Below the pieces are notes generated by a model, which searched no databases, was not told the DNA's origin, and saw only the letters and a program-made list of their open reading frames with translations. 64,000 bases of DNA. Source: JACVRW01 sp040509755 (lineage in GTDB: Bacteria > Actinomycetota > Thermoleophilia > Solirubrobacterales > Thermoleophilaceae). Each line of letters opens with the position of its first letter. Positions within the stretch are counted from its first letter, which is position 1. Made by a program: the position numbers and the translations under genes. The stretch is from contig JBEVKF010000023.1 in NCBI GenBank assembly GCA_040509755.1, positions 9,676-73,675 of the forward strand. The letters are read 5' to 3'. This document shows, piece by piece, positions 23,906 to 32,802 of the stretch.

Positions 23906-25669
23906 ATGAGGTCGCTGCGCCTCGCTCTCGTTGGACTCGGCCTCGCCGGGCTCGCCGCGGGGCTCGTCTGCCTGCTGATCGCGGCCTCGAGCGATCACCT
24001 CGACGAGGTCCAGGTTGGCGGCGTCCTCTTTACGCCGCTGATCGGCTGGTCGTTCATCGCCACCGGGCTGTTCGCGTGGTGGCGGCGGCCCGCCAACAGC
24101 TTCGGCGCCCTGATGACGCTGGTCGGCTTCGTCTGGTTCCTGTCGGCGCTGCTGGCCTCCGACGTGCGCGGTCTGTTTGCCATCGGCGGCCTGTTCAGCG
24201 CCCTCCCTTACGCGCTTCTGCTGCACATGTTGATGGCCTTCCCCTCCGGGCGCTTGCAGACCGGATGGGAGCGAGGCCTGATCGGAGTCGCCTACTTCGA
24301 CACGACCGTCATGCAGGTGCTCGGTGTGCTCTTTCTCGTCACCGGCACCGCTGATGAGTGCGCGGGGTGCCCGGCAAATCCACTCTTGATCAGCGACAGC
24401 CCGGGCGTCGCCGACGCGATCTTCGCGGTGCAGTCGTTGATCGGGGTGGTGGGGGTGACGGCCATCGCGATCCTGTTGGTGCGCCGCTGGCGCCGCGCGT
24501 CGAGCGCCTACCGCAGCGCGCTGACGCCGGTGCTCGCGACCGGAGTGGTAACCGCTGCGTTGCTGATCATCAGCTTGGTGGGGAACCTCACCGGGATCCC
24601 CGACGGAACGGCCGAGGATGTCGTCGACGCTCTCAGCGTGACGGCGATGGCCTCGGTCCCATTCGCGTTCCTGGTCGGACTGCTGAACTCCCGGCTGTCG
24701 CGCGCCGCGGCGGTCAGCGAGATGGTCGCGCGGCTCGGCGAGGCGGACCGGCGCCAGGGCCTGCGCGACGCGCTCGCCGAGGCGCTTGGCGACCCGTCGC
24801 TCTCGCTCGCCTACTGGGTTCCTGAGCAGGGTCGTTACGTCGACGCCACCGGTCACGCCGCCGAGTTGCCTGCTCGTACTGGCGATTCGGTCTGCACTGA
24901 GGTCTCCCATGAGGGGCGGCCCGTAGCGATGATCTGTCACGACGCCTCGCTCGACGCCGAGCCCGAGCTGGTCGCCACCGTGGGCGCTGCCGCCAGCCTG
25001 GCGCTCGAGAATGAGCGCCTGAACGTTGAGCTGCGGGCGCGGGTCGAGGAGCTGCGCGCCTCGCGGGCGCGGATCGTCCGAGTCGCCGATGACGAACGCC
25101 GGCGCTTGGAGCGCGATCTCCACGATGGCGCCCAGCAGCGGCTGGTCTCGCTGGCGCTCGACCTGCGGCTGGCGAGCGCAAAGCTCGAGTCCGACCCCGC
25201 CCAGGCGAGAGAGCTCGTGGAGAAGATGGCCAGTGAGCTCGGTGAGGCGACAACCGAGCTGCGCGAGCTGGCGCGCGGCCTGCATCCAGCTGTCCTGACC
25301 GATCGCGGGCTGCGCCCGGCGCTGGAGGCCCTTGCTGCCCGCGCCTCTGTGCCTGTCGAGCTCGCCGAGCCGCCGGCCGAGCGCCTCCCGCCGGCGGTGG
25401 AGTCGGCCACCTACTTCGTCGTTGCCGAGGCGCTTACCAACATCGCCCGTTACGCCGGCGCCTCTCATGCAGAGATCAGCGTCAATCACGCCAACGGCGA
25501 GATCGAGGTGGAGATCCGCGACGACGGCATCGGCGGTGCCGACCCCGGCGCCGGGACGGGTCTGCGCGGGCTTGCCGACCGGGTCGCGGCCCTCGACGGC
25601 CGCTTGGAGGTCAGCAGCCCGCGCGGTGATGGCACGGTAATCCGAGCAGTGATCCCATGCGCGTACTAA
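23906..25669 (+). CDS. Orphan NarL-type sensor histidine kinase
   Basis: 587 residues. The N-terminal half holds about eight membrane helices (from LALVGLGLAGLAAGLVCLL to ALSVTAMASVPFAFLVGLL). A short GAF-like/coiled-coil linker (about 275-385) precedes the HisKA_3 motif RRRLERDLHDGAQQRLVSLA with the phospho-acceptor His. The HATPase domain has EALTNIARYAGASHAEI and DDGIGGADPGAGTGLRGLADR. No LuxR-type response regulator is adjacent, so it is an orphan; the two-gene cluster at 49151-50381 is a distant possibility. Multi-span sensors of this type often respond to membrane stress. Confidence 0.9.
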   Translation: MRSLRLALVGLGLAGLAAGLVCLLIAASSDHLDEVQVGGVLFTPLIGWSFIATGLFAWWRRPANSFGALMTLVGFVWFLSALLASDVRGLFAIGGLFSALPYALLLHMLMAFPSGRLQTGWERGLIGVAYFDTTVMQVLGVLFLVTGTADECAGCPANPLLISDSPGVADAIFAVQSLIGVVGVTAIAILLVRRWRRASSAYRSALTPVLATGVVTAALLIISLVGNLTGIPDGTAEDVVDALSVTAMASVPFAFLVGLLNSRLSRAAAVSEMVARLGEADRRQGLRDALAEALGDPSLSLAYWVPEQGRYVDATGHAAELPARTGDSVCTEVSHEGRPVAMICHDASLDAEPELVATVGAAASLALENERLNVELRARVEELRASRARIVRVADDERRRLERDLHDGAQQRLVSLALDLRLASAKLESDPAQARELVEKMASELGEATTELRELARGLHPAVLTDRGLRPALEALAARASVPVELAEPPAERLPPAVESATYFVVAEALTNIARYAGASHAEISVNHANGEIEVEIRDDGIGGADPGAGTGLRGLADRVAALDGRLEVSSPRGDGTVIRAVIPCAY

Positions 25670-25744
25670 GAACACCCTCGTGACGAACCTCGCCGTAGGC
25701 GCCTTCAGCCGAGGAGCCGAACTCCTGGACTCGAACGCTTGGGA

Positions 25745-26167
25745 ATGCGTCCGCAGCCTCTGATCTCGGTGACCGACGTACCGCGGAGCAGTCGCTGGTA
25801 CCAGGAGCTGCTGGGCTGCGACAGCGGACACGGCGGTGACGAGTACGAACGCCTGCTCCACGATGGGGCGCTCGTCCTGCAGCTACATCGCTTCGAGGTG
25901 GCCCACCACCACGGCAGAATCGGGGACCCGTCGTTGCGGCCGTACGGCAACGGCGTAGCGCTCTGGTTCGAAACCGACGACTTCGACGAGGCCGTCCGCC
26001 GCGCCGAAGCCCTGCACGCCGATGTGGTACGACCCCCGCACCGCAACCCCCCGGAAGGGCCCGGCGGGCCAGCTCATCGAGAGCTCTGGCTACGCGATCC
26101 GGACGGCTACCTCGTGGTGCTCGTCAGCCCCGACGGCGAGTCCCCGTGGCCGGATCCGCGCGTGTAG
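25745..26167 (+). CDS. VOC family protein (glyoxalase-like)
   Basis: 140 residues: ISVTDVPRSSRWYQELLGCD at the first VOC unit, LVLQLHRFE with a possible metal His, WFETDDFDEAVRRAEALHAD at the second unit and RELWLRDPDGYLVVLVSPDG at the end. Metal-ligand candidates His and Glu are present. The ATG at 25745 fits the fold start; a TTG two codons earlier is possible. Substrate unknown. It stands alone between a histidine kinase and a convergent methyltransferase gene. Confidence 0.83.
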   Translation: MRPQPLISVTDVPRSSRWYQELLGCDSGHGGDEYERLLHDGALVLQLHRFEVAHHHGRIGDPSLRPYGNGVALWFETDDFDEAVRRAEALHADVVRPPHRNPPEGPGGPAHRELWLRDPDGYLVVLVSPDGESPWPDPRV

Positions 26168-26200
26168 CGCGGCGTTGCGGCTACGAAGGCAAGACCGCAT

Positions 26201-27052
26201 TCACCTCGCAACCGCGCACAGGGCGACTCCGGCCAGCTCATAGCCGTTTCCGGCTGCGAAGGGCCCGAGTGAATCCTGGATCTCAGCTTTCACGTCCGCT
26301 CGCTCGGCATCGGAGAGCCGGCGCAGGGCGAGTCCGAGCGGGCCGGCCGTGTCCGCTACGAGGCCCACGTAGTGGCCGGCATCGGCCACCCGGAATCGGA
26401 CCGGGACCTCCTCAGTGCGCACCTCGTCGAACCCGGCGCCGTGGAGCAGCTCGGTCGTCCGCTCCACGCTCGCCAGGTTGAACGCCCCGGGGGCCGGTGG
26501 GGGCTCGGGAGCCGGGATGTGGCCGCGCCGGCCGAGGCTCGTCCCGGCGATCGCGAAGAAGGGGTTTCGCTCCAGAGCTCCCCAGACCGCCAACGCCAGT
26601 CGCCCGTCCGCGCGCAGGACGCGGCGCGTCTCGGCGAGGGCGGCCGCGGGATCGGCCATCAGCATGTAGCCGAAGCGGCAAAGCACGCCGTCGACGGAGT
26701 CGGCGCCGAGCTCGATTCGCTCAGCGTCGATCACGCGATACTCGGCGTTGGCGACGCCGCGTTCGGCGCCGCGGCGACGCGCGGCCTCGAGCATCGCCGG
26801 CGAGAGGTCGGTCGATATCAGGTGGCCACGCTCGCCGACGATCGCCCCGGCGTCGAAGCCGGTATCACCGACCCCGGCGGCGAGCTCGAGCACGGTGTCA
26901 CCCTCACGGGGCCGCAGCTCGTGCAGCATCCATTCCCGGATCGGGGCCGCCGCCTCCTCGATCTCGGCCCGGCGGCGCTCCCAGGTGGGCGCAATCGCCT
27001 CCGCCGTCTCGTAGATGGCGCCTCGGACGGGGTCGAGCGTCTCGCTGGTCAT
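26201..27052 (-). CDS. SAM-dependent methyltransferase (class I)
   Basis: 283 residues from ATG at 27052. SAM-binding motif I VLELAAGVGDTGFDAG, motif II GHLISTDLSPAMLEAARRRG with the ribose-binding acidic residue, then VIDAERIELGADSVDGVLCR and the post-II FGYMLMADPAAALAETRRVL typical of UbiE/Coq5-type methyltransferases. The C-terminal part (FRVADAGHYVGLVADTAGPL) resembles a lid. Substrate unknown. The frame stays open upstream into the next gene's end but without similarity. It lies 58 bp downstream of the HD-GYP-LuxR gene in the same direction. Confidence 0.87.
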   Translation of the reverse strand: MTSETLDPVRGAIYETAEAIAPTWERRRAEIEEAAAPIREWMLHELRPREGDTVLELAAGVGDTGFDAGAIVGERGHLISTDLSPAMLEAARRRGAERGVANAEYRVIDAERIELGADSVDGVLCRFGYMLMADPAAALAETRRVLRADGRLALAVWGALERNPFFAIAGTSLGRRGHIPAPEPPPAPGAFNLASVERTTELLHGAGFDEVRTEEVPVRFRVADAGHYVGLVADTAGPLGLALRRLSDAERADVKAEIQDSLGPFAAGNGYELAGVALCAVAR

Positions 27053-27110
27053 CGCGTGCCTCCTGCGGTTGCTGGCTATGGGCCCCCGGGATTGCCGGTC
27101 TGGGAGGACG

Positions 27111-28706
27111 CTAGGAGCGAGTCGCCGGCCGCACAATCGGGAGTTCTCCCCATGCGACCAGTCCGTGCTCCATCGCGAACAGCGTCGCTGCGGCACGCGT
27201 CGAGACACCCATCTTGCGGTACGCGTTCTGGATGTGGCGATCAGCGGTCTTGACGGAGATCCCGAGCGCGCGTGCGACCTGCTTGGTCTGCAGGCCGCGG
27301 GCGAGCATGCCGACGACCTCGGCCTCCCGCTCGGTCAGTCCCGCCGGGCGCTCGATCCGCGGCGCCCGCTGTCCGGCGGTTTCAACAACAGCTGTCACCG
27401 CGTCCGCGTCGAGCCGCCCGGCGCCGGCTTCGTCGCTCAGGAGCTCCGCCGCTCGTTCGGGCGGGATCGCGGCGCGGTGCGCGCGAGGCTCGGTCATTGC
27501 GTGGTAGGAGTCGGCCGCCGCCAGCACGCGCGCGAGGAGTGTCAGCTCCGCACCTGATGCGCCGCGGTGATACCCGGAGCCGTCGAGGCGTTCGTGGTGT
27601 GCGCCCGCGACCGGCGCGAGCCCGGACAGGAATGGCGAGCGTGAGAGGACGCGCTCGGTCTGGTAGGGGTGGAGGCGCACGTGCTCCCACTCGTCGGCGT
27701 CCAGCGCCCCGGGCTTCTGCCAGGTCCGCGCCCCGATCGCGACCCGCCCGAGGTCGTGCACCAACGCCGCCCGCCGCAAGGTCGTGGTATCCGTCGCATC
27801 GATTCGGCAGCGGCCAGCCGCCGCGGTTGCGAGCCCGGCGACTCCCGCCGAGTGACCGGCCAGGTAGGGCGAGATCAGATCGGCGAAGTTGCCCATCGCG
27901 GCGAGCGCGCGATCGAGCCCCTCGCCAGCGAGCATGAGCGGTGCGCCCGGCTCGCGAGCGAGTGTCTGATCCCAGGCCGACTCGTGCTCCCCGAGCGTGA
28001 GGATCTCCTCGGCACCGTCTGCCAGGCAGGCCGCGACCTCGGGATCGAACGCGTGCCCCGCGCGCTCGCGGACGAGGCGCACGGCGCGCTCCCCTCCACC
28101 CAGCAGACGCTGGAAGGCGGCGTCAACGGCGACGTGCACGATCCGCATCTCGAGCGGGATTCCCTCTCCCTTCGCGCGGCGAAGCGGCCCCCAACCGTCC
28201 CAGCGCTCCGTTAGATAGCTGAGTAGACCCGGCACCGACGGGGGAGCACCGATCTCGACGGCCAGCATCCCCGCCACCTCGCACGACGCCGTCAGGTGCG
28301 GACGCTGCTCTCGGGCCATCCTCGGCAGCCCGCGCGCGACCTGGAACGCGCGCACCGGGACCGACCTGTCGGGCTCGGGCAGCGCGCGGAGAAGCCCCAA
28401 GGCGACCTCGCGTCCCGACCCATACATGACGGGGTGAAGATGAGTGGTCAGGGAGTCGCCGAAGACCTCTGGCGTGACGTGCGCATCCGCGGTGCATCCC
28501 GCGTGGGAGAGCAGGCAGGCGTAGTAGGTATGCGACGCCGTGGCGGCGTCGACGCCGAGCCTTTCGGCGAGCCGGCTCGCGATCAGCGTGCTCCGCAACC
28601 CATGCTCGAACGGAAAGCCCATGCCCAGGTCGGTGGCGAGGCACAGCGTGGCGACGAGCTCCGCGCTTCCGACCTGCTCGGAGCCCTGCGACGCTTCGGC
28701 TGACAC
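27111..28706 (-). CDS. HD-GYP phosphodiesterase fused to a LuxR DNA-binding domain
   Basis: 531 residues from GTG at 28706; a longer reading to 28769 would overlap the divergent gene. The N-terminal part (to about 280) is a degenerate HD-like region (MGFPFEHGLRSTLIASRLAE, YACLLSHAGC). The second HD domain is complete: LRRAALVHDLGRVAI (HD), GAHHERLDGSGYHRG (the HD-GYP signature) and ADSYHAMTEPRAHR. The C-terminal 65 residues are a LuxR/GerE helix-turn-helix: GLTEREAEVVGMLARGLQTK, then QVARALGISVKTADRHIQNA. So a putative c-di-GMP hydrolase is joined to a DNA reader in one chain. The GGDEF cyclase at 3703 is the only candidate c-di-GMP producer in the window. Confidence 0.88.
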   Translation of the reverse strand: MSAEASQGSEQVGSAELVATLCLATDLGMGFPFEHGLRSTLIASRLAERLGVDAATASHTYYACLLSHAGCTADAHVTPEVFGDSLTTHLHPVMYGSGREVALGLLRALPEPDRSVPVRAFQVARGLPRMAREQRPHLTASCEVAGMLAVEIGAPPSVPGLLSYLTERWDGWGPLRRAKGEGIPLEMRIVHVAVDAAFQRLLGGGERAVRLVRERAGHAFDPEVAACLADGAEEILTLGEHESAWDQTLAREPGAPLMLAGEGLDRALAAMGNFADLISPYLAGHSAGVAGLATAAAGRCRIDATDTTTLRRAALVHDLGRVAIGARTWQKPGALDADEWEHVRLHPYQTERVLSRSPFLSGLAPVAGAHHERLDGSGYHRGASGAELTLLARVLAAADSYHAMTEPRAHRAAIPPERAAELLSDEAGAGRLDADAVTAVVETAGQRAPRIERPAGLTEREAEVVGMLARGLQTKQVARALGISVKTADRHIQNAYRKMGVSTRAAATLFAMEHGLVAWGELPIVRPATRS

Positions 28707-28740
28707 ACAGCGACAGTACTCCGCAGGCAGAATCGCGGAT

Positions 28741-29391
28741 ATGACGACCACGCCGAACGGAGCGCCCACCCACGCGGTCAGCTGGCTGCGCTACGAGGAC
28801 CAGGGAGCGGAGTACGCCGAGCTCTCGCTCGGCGTACGACGGCTGTCGGCGATCAGCACTGCGATCGGCTCCAGACCAGTCCCCTATCGCATGGATCTTC
28901 GGCTGGAGACGGCCGACGACTTCATCACCTCGAGACTCGAGATCAGCACCCGCGGTCTCGGCTGGATGCGCAACATCGACCTGCGCCGCTCCGAGCGCGG
29001 GGTCTGGAGCGCGGAGCTCGCCGGCACGGGCAGCCCAGACCTGACGGAGCCGGGAGGCGACATGTCCCAGTTCGAGGGCTCCCTCGACCCGGACGTCGAG
29101 CTGTGCCCGATCCTCAACTCGCTTCCCACTCTCCGCCACCGGCTGCTCGAGGGCGGAAGGGCGCCCGAGATGGTGATGGTCTGGGTGGAGCTGCCCAGCC
29201 TCACGCTGCACCGCTCGGTCCAGCGCTACTCCCACCGAGGCAAGGACGATGCCGGCAACCACGTCGTGCACTTCGAGAATCCCGATCCCGACGGCGGCGA
29301 CTTCGTGGAGGACCTCACCTTCGACCAGGACGGCATCGTGATCGACTACCCCGGCATCGCCAAGCGGATCGGATATAGCCGGGCTCAGTAA
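28741..29391 (+). CDS. Putative glycolipid-binding family protein
   Basis: 216 residues of the putative glycolipid-binding (PF06475-like) family. The protein shows the antiparallel-strand pattern YRMDLRLETADDFITSRLEI, WMRNIDLRRSERGVWSAELA, DVELCPILNSLPTLRHRLLE, VWVELPSLTLHRSVQRYSHR and a final VIDYPGIAKRIGYS, which are the conserved blocks. No signal peptide, so cytosolic. Start ATG at 28741; upstream frame extends over the divergent HD-GYP gene and is rejected. Biological role of the family is poorly known. Confidence 0.8.
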   Translation: MTTTPNGAPTHAVSWLRYEDQGAEYAELSLGVRRLSAISTAIGSRPVPYRMDLRLETADDFITSRLEISTRGLGWMRNIDLRRSERGVWSAELAGTGSPDLTEPGGDMSQFEGSLDPDVELCPILNSLPTLRHRLLEGGRAPEMVMVWVELPSLTLHRSVQRYSHRGKDDAGNHVVHFENPDPDGGDFVEDLTFDQDGIVIDYPGIAKRIGYSRAQ

Positions 29392-29454
29392 TACACGGGC
29401 GCGTCGCCGCTGCCGTGCGGCCGGGTTGGGCGCAGCCGCTCGCTCATCGCTTCA

Positions 29455-31101
29455 TTGTCCGACTTACCGGTCCCAGGGACCGCTAACCCGACAACGAACG
29501 AACAATCCGGTGCGGCCTCCGCCGTGGCAGACTCCCGGCCCGTGCGGCCCCCGGAGCTCGAGCTTGTCCTGCCGGCATCGCCGGATGGTGCCGCGCTCGT
29601 CGCCGATCGGCTCGAGGTGGAGGTTGGGCGGCCCCGGATCGTCGACAGAGTGCTGCTCGACACGTTCGACGGTCGCCTGCGCGCGGCCGGCCTCTCTGCC
29701 GAGCGGTCCGCCGGGCGGGCCGCCTCGCGCACCCTGATCCTGCGTGAGCCGGGGGCTCCGGCGCGCGAGGCCGACGTGGCTCCCGCGGCACGCCATCTCG
29801 CCAATGAGCTGCCGGCCGGCCCCCTGCGCGACCGGCTCGCCCCGGTTCTGGGCGTGCGCGCGTTGCTGCCGCTCGTGCGGGTGCGCAGCCGGACGCAGTC
29901 GCTGGCCGTGCTTAACCGCGACGCCAAGACCGTGGTGCGCTTGGAGCTGGAGGAGGGTCAGGTCGTGGGCGACGGGCGCAAGCCGGTCGCGCTGCCACCG
30001 CGCCTGCGGGTTCAGCCTGTGCTCGGGTACGACAAGGCGTTCGAGCGAACCGCGCGCGAGCTGACCACGGAGCTCGGGCTCGTCCCCGCGCCCGTGCCGC
30101 TGATCGACGAAGCGGTGGCGGAGGCCCGCGGCCGGGCGGCGGGCGCCTTCACGAAGGCAGGCGTCAAGCTCGCCCGCGGCACCCCCGCCCACGAGGCGGC
30201 CGGCATCGTGCTGTCCCGGCTCGCCGACATAGCCGACGAAAACCTGCCCGGGACACTCGACGACCTCGACACCGAGTTTCTCCACGATCTTCGTGTCTCG
30301 GTTCGGCGCGCCCGGTCGGTGTTGCGCGAGCTGCGCGGGGTGTACCGGACCGCGGAGCTCGCGCATCTGCGCGAAGAGCTGCGCTGGGTGCAGGCGCTCA
30401 CCAGTCCCGTCCGCGATCTCGACGTGCAGCTGCTCGAGTGGGGCGAGCTGGCGGCGGCGCTTCCACCCGGGCGCGTCGCAGACCTCGCCCCGCTGCACCG
30501 ACTGCTCTCGCGCCGCCGCGCCTACGCTTTCCGCACCCTGCGGCGCGGCTTGCAAGGCCGCCGGTTCGCCGAGGCCGTCGTCGAGTGGCGCGCGCTGGCC
30601 GCCAGCTCCCCGGCACCGGACGCCGCCGACCAGCCGCACGCCGAGTTGCCGATCGAGGCGCTGGCGGGCGACAGCATTCGCTCGGTCTACAGGCGGATGG
30701 TCCGGGACGGCCTCCAGATCGGCGACGAGAGCCCACCCGAGGCGCTCCACGACCTGCGCAAGCGTGGCAAGGAACTCCGCTACCTGCTCGAGCTGTTCGG
30801 CACCCTGTTCCCGGGATCGGTGGTCAAGCCCACTGTGTCTTCGCTCAAGGGCCTGCAGGACGTGCTCGGCCGCTTCCGCGACCGCGACGTCCAGGCCGAG
30901 CAGCTGCGAGGGCTGGCCGACCAGCTCGCGGCCGAGCCCGGCGGCCCGGCTGCGTTGATGGCGCTCGGCCTGGCTGTCGAGGCGTTGGTGGCTGACCAGA
31001 GCGCGGCGCGCGAGGACTTCGCTGAGCGATTCGAGGTGTTCGCCTCATCGCAGCAGCGTGCCCTCATCGAGGGCACCTTCTTGAAGCTCGGCCAGTCATG
31101 A
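29455..31101 (+). CDS. CYTH-like/CHAD domain protein (polyphosphate-associated)
   Basis: 548 residues. Residues about 30-180 are a divergent CYTH-like domain (ELELVLPASPDGAALV ... LVRVRSRTQSLAVLNRDAKT), and about 255-540 a CHAD domain with its characteristic conserved-histidine helices: FLHDLRVSVRRARSVLREL and ALHDLRKRGKELRYLLELF, plus LKGLQDVLGRFRDRDVQ. CHAD domains bind polyphosphate and localise to polyphosphate granules. The start is TTG at 29455 and has no strong ribosome binding site; a GTG further in is possible. The stop overlaps the ParA gene start (ATGA), so the two are translationally coupled. Confidence 0.88.
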   Translation: MSDLPVPGTANPTTNEQSGAASAVADSRPVRPPELELVLPASPDGAALVADRLEVEVGRPRIVDRVLLDTFDGRLRAAGLSAERSAGRAASRTLILREPGAPAREADVAPAARHLANELPAGPLRDRLAPVLGVRALLPLVRVRSRTQSLAVLNRDAKTVVRLELEEGQVVGDGRKPVALPPRLRVQPVLGYDKAFERTARELTTELGLVPAPVPLIDEAVAEARGRAAGAFTKAGVKLARGTPAHEAAGIVLSRLADIADENLPGTLDDLDTEFLHDLRVSVRRARSVLRELRGVYRTAELAHLREELRWVQALTSPVRDLDVQLLEWGELAAALPPGRVADLAPLHRLLSRRRAYAFRTLRRGLQGRRFAEAVVEWRALAASSPAPDAADQPHAELPIEALAGDSIRSVYRRMVRDGLQIGDESPPEALHDLRKRGKELRYLLELFGTLFPGSVVKPTVSSLKGLQDVLGRFRDRDVQAEQLRGLADQLAAEPGGPAALMALGLAVEALVADQSAAREDFAERFEVFASSQQRALIEGTFLKLGQS

Positions 31102-31856
31102 GGGTCGTGGCGACCTACTCGATCAAGGGCGGGGTCGGGAAGACCTCCGCAGCCGTCAACCTCGCCGCGCTCGCCGCGCGCGACGGCCGCCGCACACTGC
31201 TGTGGGACCTCGATCCCCAGGGGGCCGCTTCGTTCTTGCTCCGGGTCAAGCCGAAGGTCAAGGGCGGCGGGCGGAGGCTCGTCCGCGGGCGGCGCGATCC
31301 ACTTGACGTCTTGAAGGGAACGGACGTGGAGGGCCTGGATCTGCTGCCGGCGGACTTCTCGTATCGCCATCTGGACCTCGTGCTCGACAAGTCGAAGAAG
31401 CCGCTGCGCGGCCTCGGACGCGTGCTGGCGCCGTTGGCGGACGGATATGACCTGGCGATCCTGGACTGCGCGCCATCGATCTCGCTCGTGTCGGAGAGCG
31501 TCTTTGACGCAGCCGACCTGCTGCTCGTACCGCTGGTGCCGTCCACGCTCTCGGTCCGAACGCTCGAGCAGCTGTATGCGTTCCTGGCCAAGCAAACCGG
31601 GCACGTGCCGGCCGTGCTCGCGTTCTTCTCGATGGTCGACCGGCGCAAGCGACTCCATCGCGAGCTCGTGGGCTCCCTGCCCGCCGAGTTTCCGGGAGTG
31701 GGCGAGACGATCGTGCCGTCGGCCAGCGTGGTGGAGCAGATGGGCCCGAGGCGGGCGCCGGTGGTCGTGAGCCATCCGGCCGCCCCCGCCGCCCAGGCGT
31801 ACGTTGCGCTATGGGCGGAGGTGCGCGGCGCGCTGGACGGGGACGTTGAGCCCTGA
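31098..31856 (+). CDS. ParA/MinD-like partition ATPase
   Basis: 252 residues. Deviant Walker A YSIKGGVGKTSAAVN with the signature Lys10 as well as Lys15, Walker A' LLWDLDPQGAASFLL, and Walker B region LAILDCAPSISLVSESVF. Such ATPases position cargo (chromosomes, carboxysomes, PHB or storage granules) by binding nucleoid DNA; the basic RGGRRLVRGRR-like patch and lysine-rich SKKPLRG loop could contribute. No parB and no parS-like repeats are nearby, so it is not the chromosomal partition system. Coupled to the upstream CHAD gene and overlapping the following nucleoside hydrolase start. Confidence 0.9.
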   Translation: MRVVATYSIKGGVGKTSAAVNLAALAARDGRRTLLWDLDPQGAASFLLRVKPKVKGGGRRLVRGRRDPLDVLKGTDVEGLDLLPADFSYRHLDLVLDKSKKPLRGLGRVLAPLADGYDLAILDCAPSISLVSESVFDAADLLLVPLVPSTLSVRTLEQLYAFLAKQTGHVPAVLAFFSMVDRRKRLHRELVGSLPAEFPGVGETIVPSASVVEQMGPRRAPVVVSHPAAPAAQAYVALWAEVRGALDGDVEP

Positions 31857-32802
31857 GAAGAGCACCCCGGCGATCCTGGACTGCGACCCCGGGCACGACG
31901 ACATGGTCGCGATCATGCTCGGGGCGGCCGATCCGCGGATCGACCTGCTCGCCATCACCACCGTCGCGGGCAACGGCACGCTCGAACGCACGACCCACAA
32001 CGCCCGAGCGGTCTGCACCCTGGCCGGCATCCGCAACGTCCCGATAGCCGCCGGCGCGCCGGGGCCGCTGGCCGGGACCCTGCGCACCGCGGCGCACGTC
32101 CATGGCGAGTCGGGCCTCGGCGGCGCGGAGCTCCCGAAGCCCGACGTGGAGGTCACCGGCGAGCACGCCGTGGACCTGATTTCACGAGTGCTGCGCGAAA
32201 GCGCCGCGCCCGTCACGCTCGTGGCGACGGGACCGCTCACGAACGTCGCCCTGCTGCTCCGGGCGCACCCCGACGTGGCGCCGCGCATCCGCGAGATCGT
32301 CTTCATGGGCGGCTCGACCGACGTCGGCAACGTCGAGCCCTTGGGCGAGTTCAACATCGTCGTCGATCCCGAGGCGGCGGATGAGGTTCTCTCGAGCGGC
32401 CTGCCGGTGACGATGTGCGGGCTCAACGTCACCCACCAAGCCCTGGCGACCGACGCCGTCCTGAACCGCCTCCGTGCGCTCGACACGCCGCTGGCGGACA
32501 CGGTCGTGCTGCTGCTGGAGTTCTTCGCCGACCGCTACCGCGACATCTGGGGCCTGCCCGCGCCGCCGGTGCACGACCCCGTCGCCGTCGCGCGCGTGAT
32601 CGATCGAGGGCTCGTGCGCTGCGAGGACGCGCATGTCGCGGTAGAGCTCCACGGGACCCATACCCGTGGGGCAACCGTCTGCGATCGCTTCGGCGTGCGC
32701 GGCCGTTCCCCGAATGCCAAGGTGGCGATCGACCTCGACGCGCCGGGCTTCTGGGACCTCGTCGTCGCGGCTGTGGACAGCCTCGGCAAATCCCTGCGAT
32801 GA
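31846..32802 (+). CDS. Inosine/uridine-preferring nucleoside hydrolase
   Basis: 318 residues of the IUNH family, which cleaves ribonucleosides into base and ribose. The calcium-binding N-terminal DCDPGHDDMVAIMLG, the VAGNGTLERTTHNA segment, the VATGPLTNVALLLRAHP block, the FMGGSTDVGNVEPLGEFNIV loop and the C-terminal VHDPVAVARVI (with the catalytic-site His and Asp) are all present. The start is probably TTG at 31846 inside the end of the ParA gene, because the fold starts ten residues later. The following ribokinase start overlaps its stop (ATGA), so ribose release and phosphorylation are coupled. Confidence 0.92.
   Translation: MSPEKSTPAILDCDPGHDDMVAIMLGAADPRIDLLAITTVAGNGTLERTTHNARAVCTLAGIRNVPIAAGAPGPLAGTLRTAAHVHGESGLGGAELPKPDVEVTGEHAVDLISRVLRESAAPVTLVATGPLTNVALLLRAHPDVAPRIREIVFMGGSTDVGNVEPLGEFNIVVDPEAADEVLSSGLPVTMCGLNVTHQALATDAVLNRLRALDTPLADTVVLLLEFFADRYRDIWGLPAPPVHDPVAVARVIDRGLVRCEDAHVAVELHGTHTRGATVCDRFGVRGRSPNAKVAIDLDAPGFWDLVVAAVDSLGKSLR

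Noticed and set aside
23519..25861. 780-codon open frame on the reverse strand
   Set aside because: It lies opposite the histidine kinase gene, has Arg/Gln-rich text without domains, and is a product of high GC3 bias.
31098..31856. Chromosomal ParAB partition locus
   Set aside because: No parB gene, no parS-like palindromes and no gidB/rnpA neighbours; context is CHAD and nucleoside salvage.
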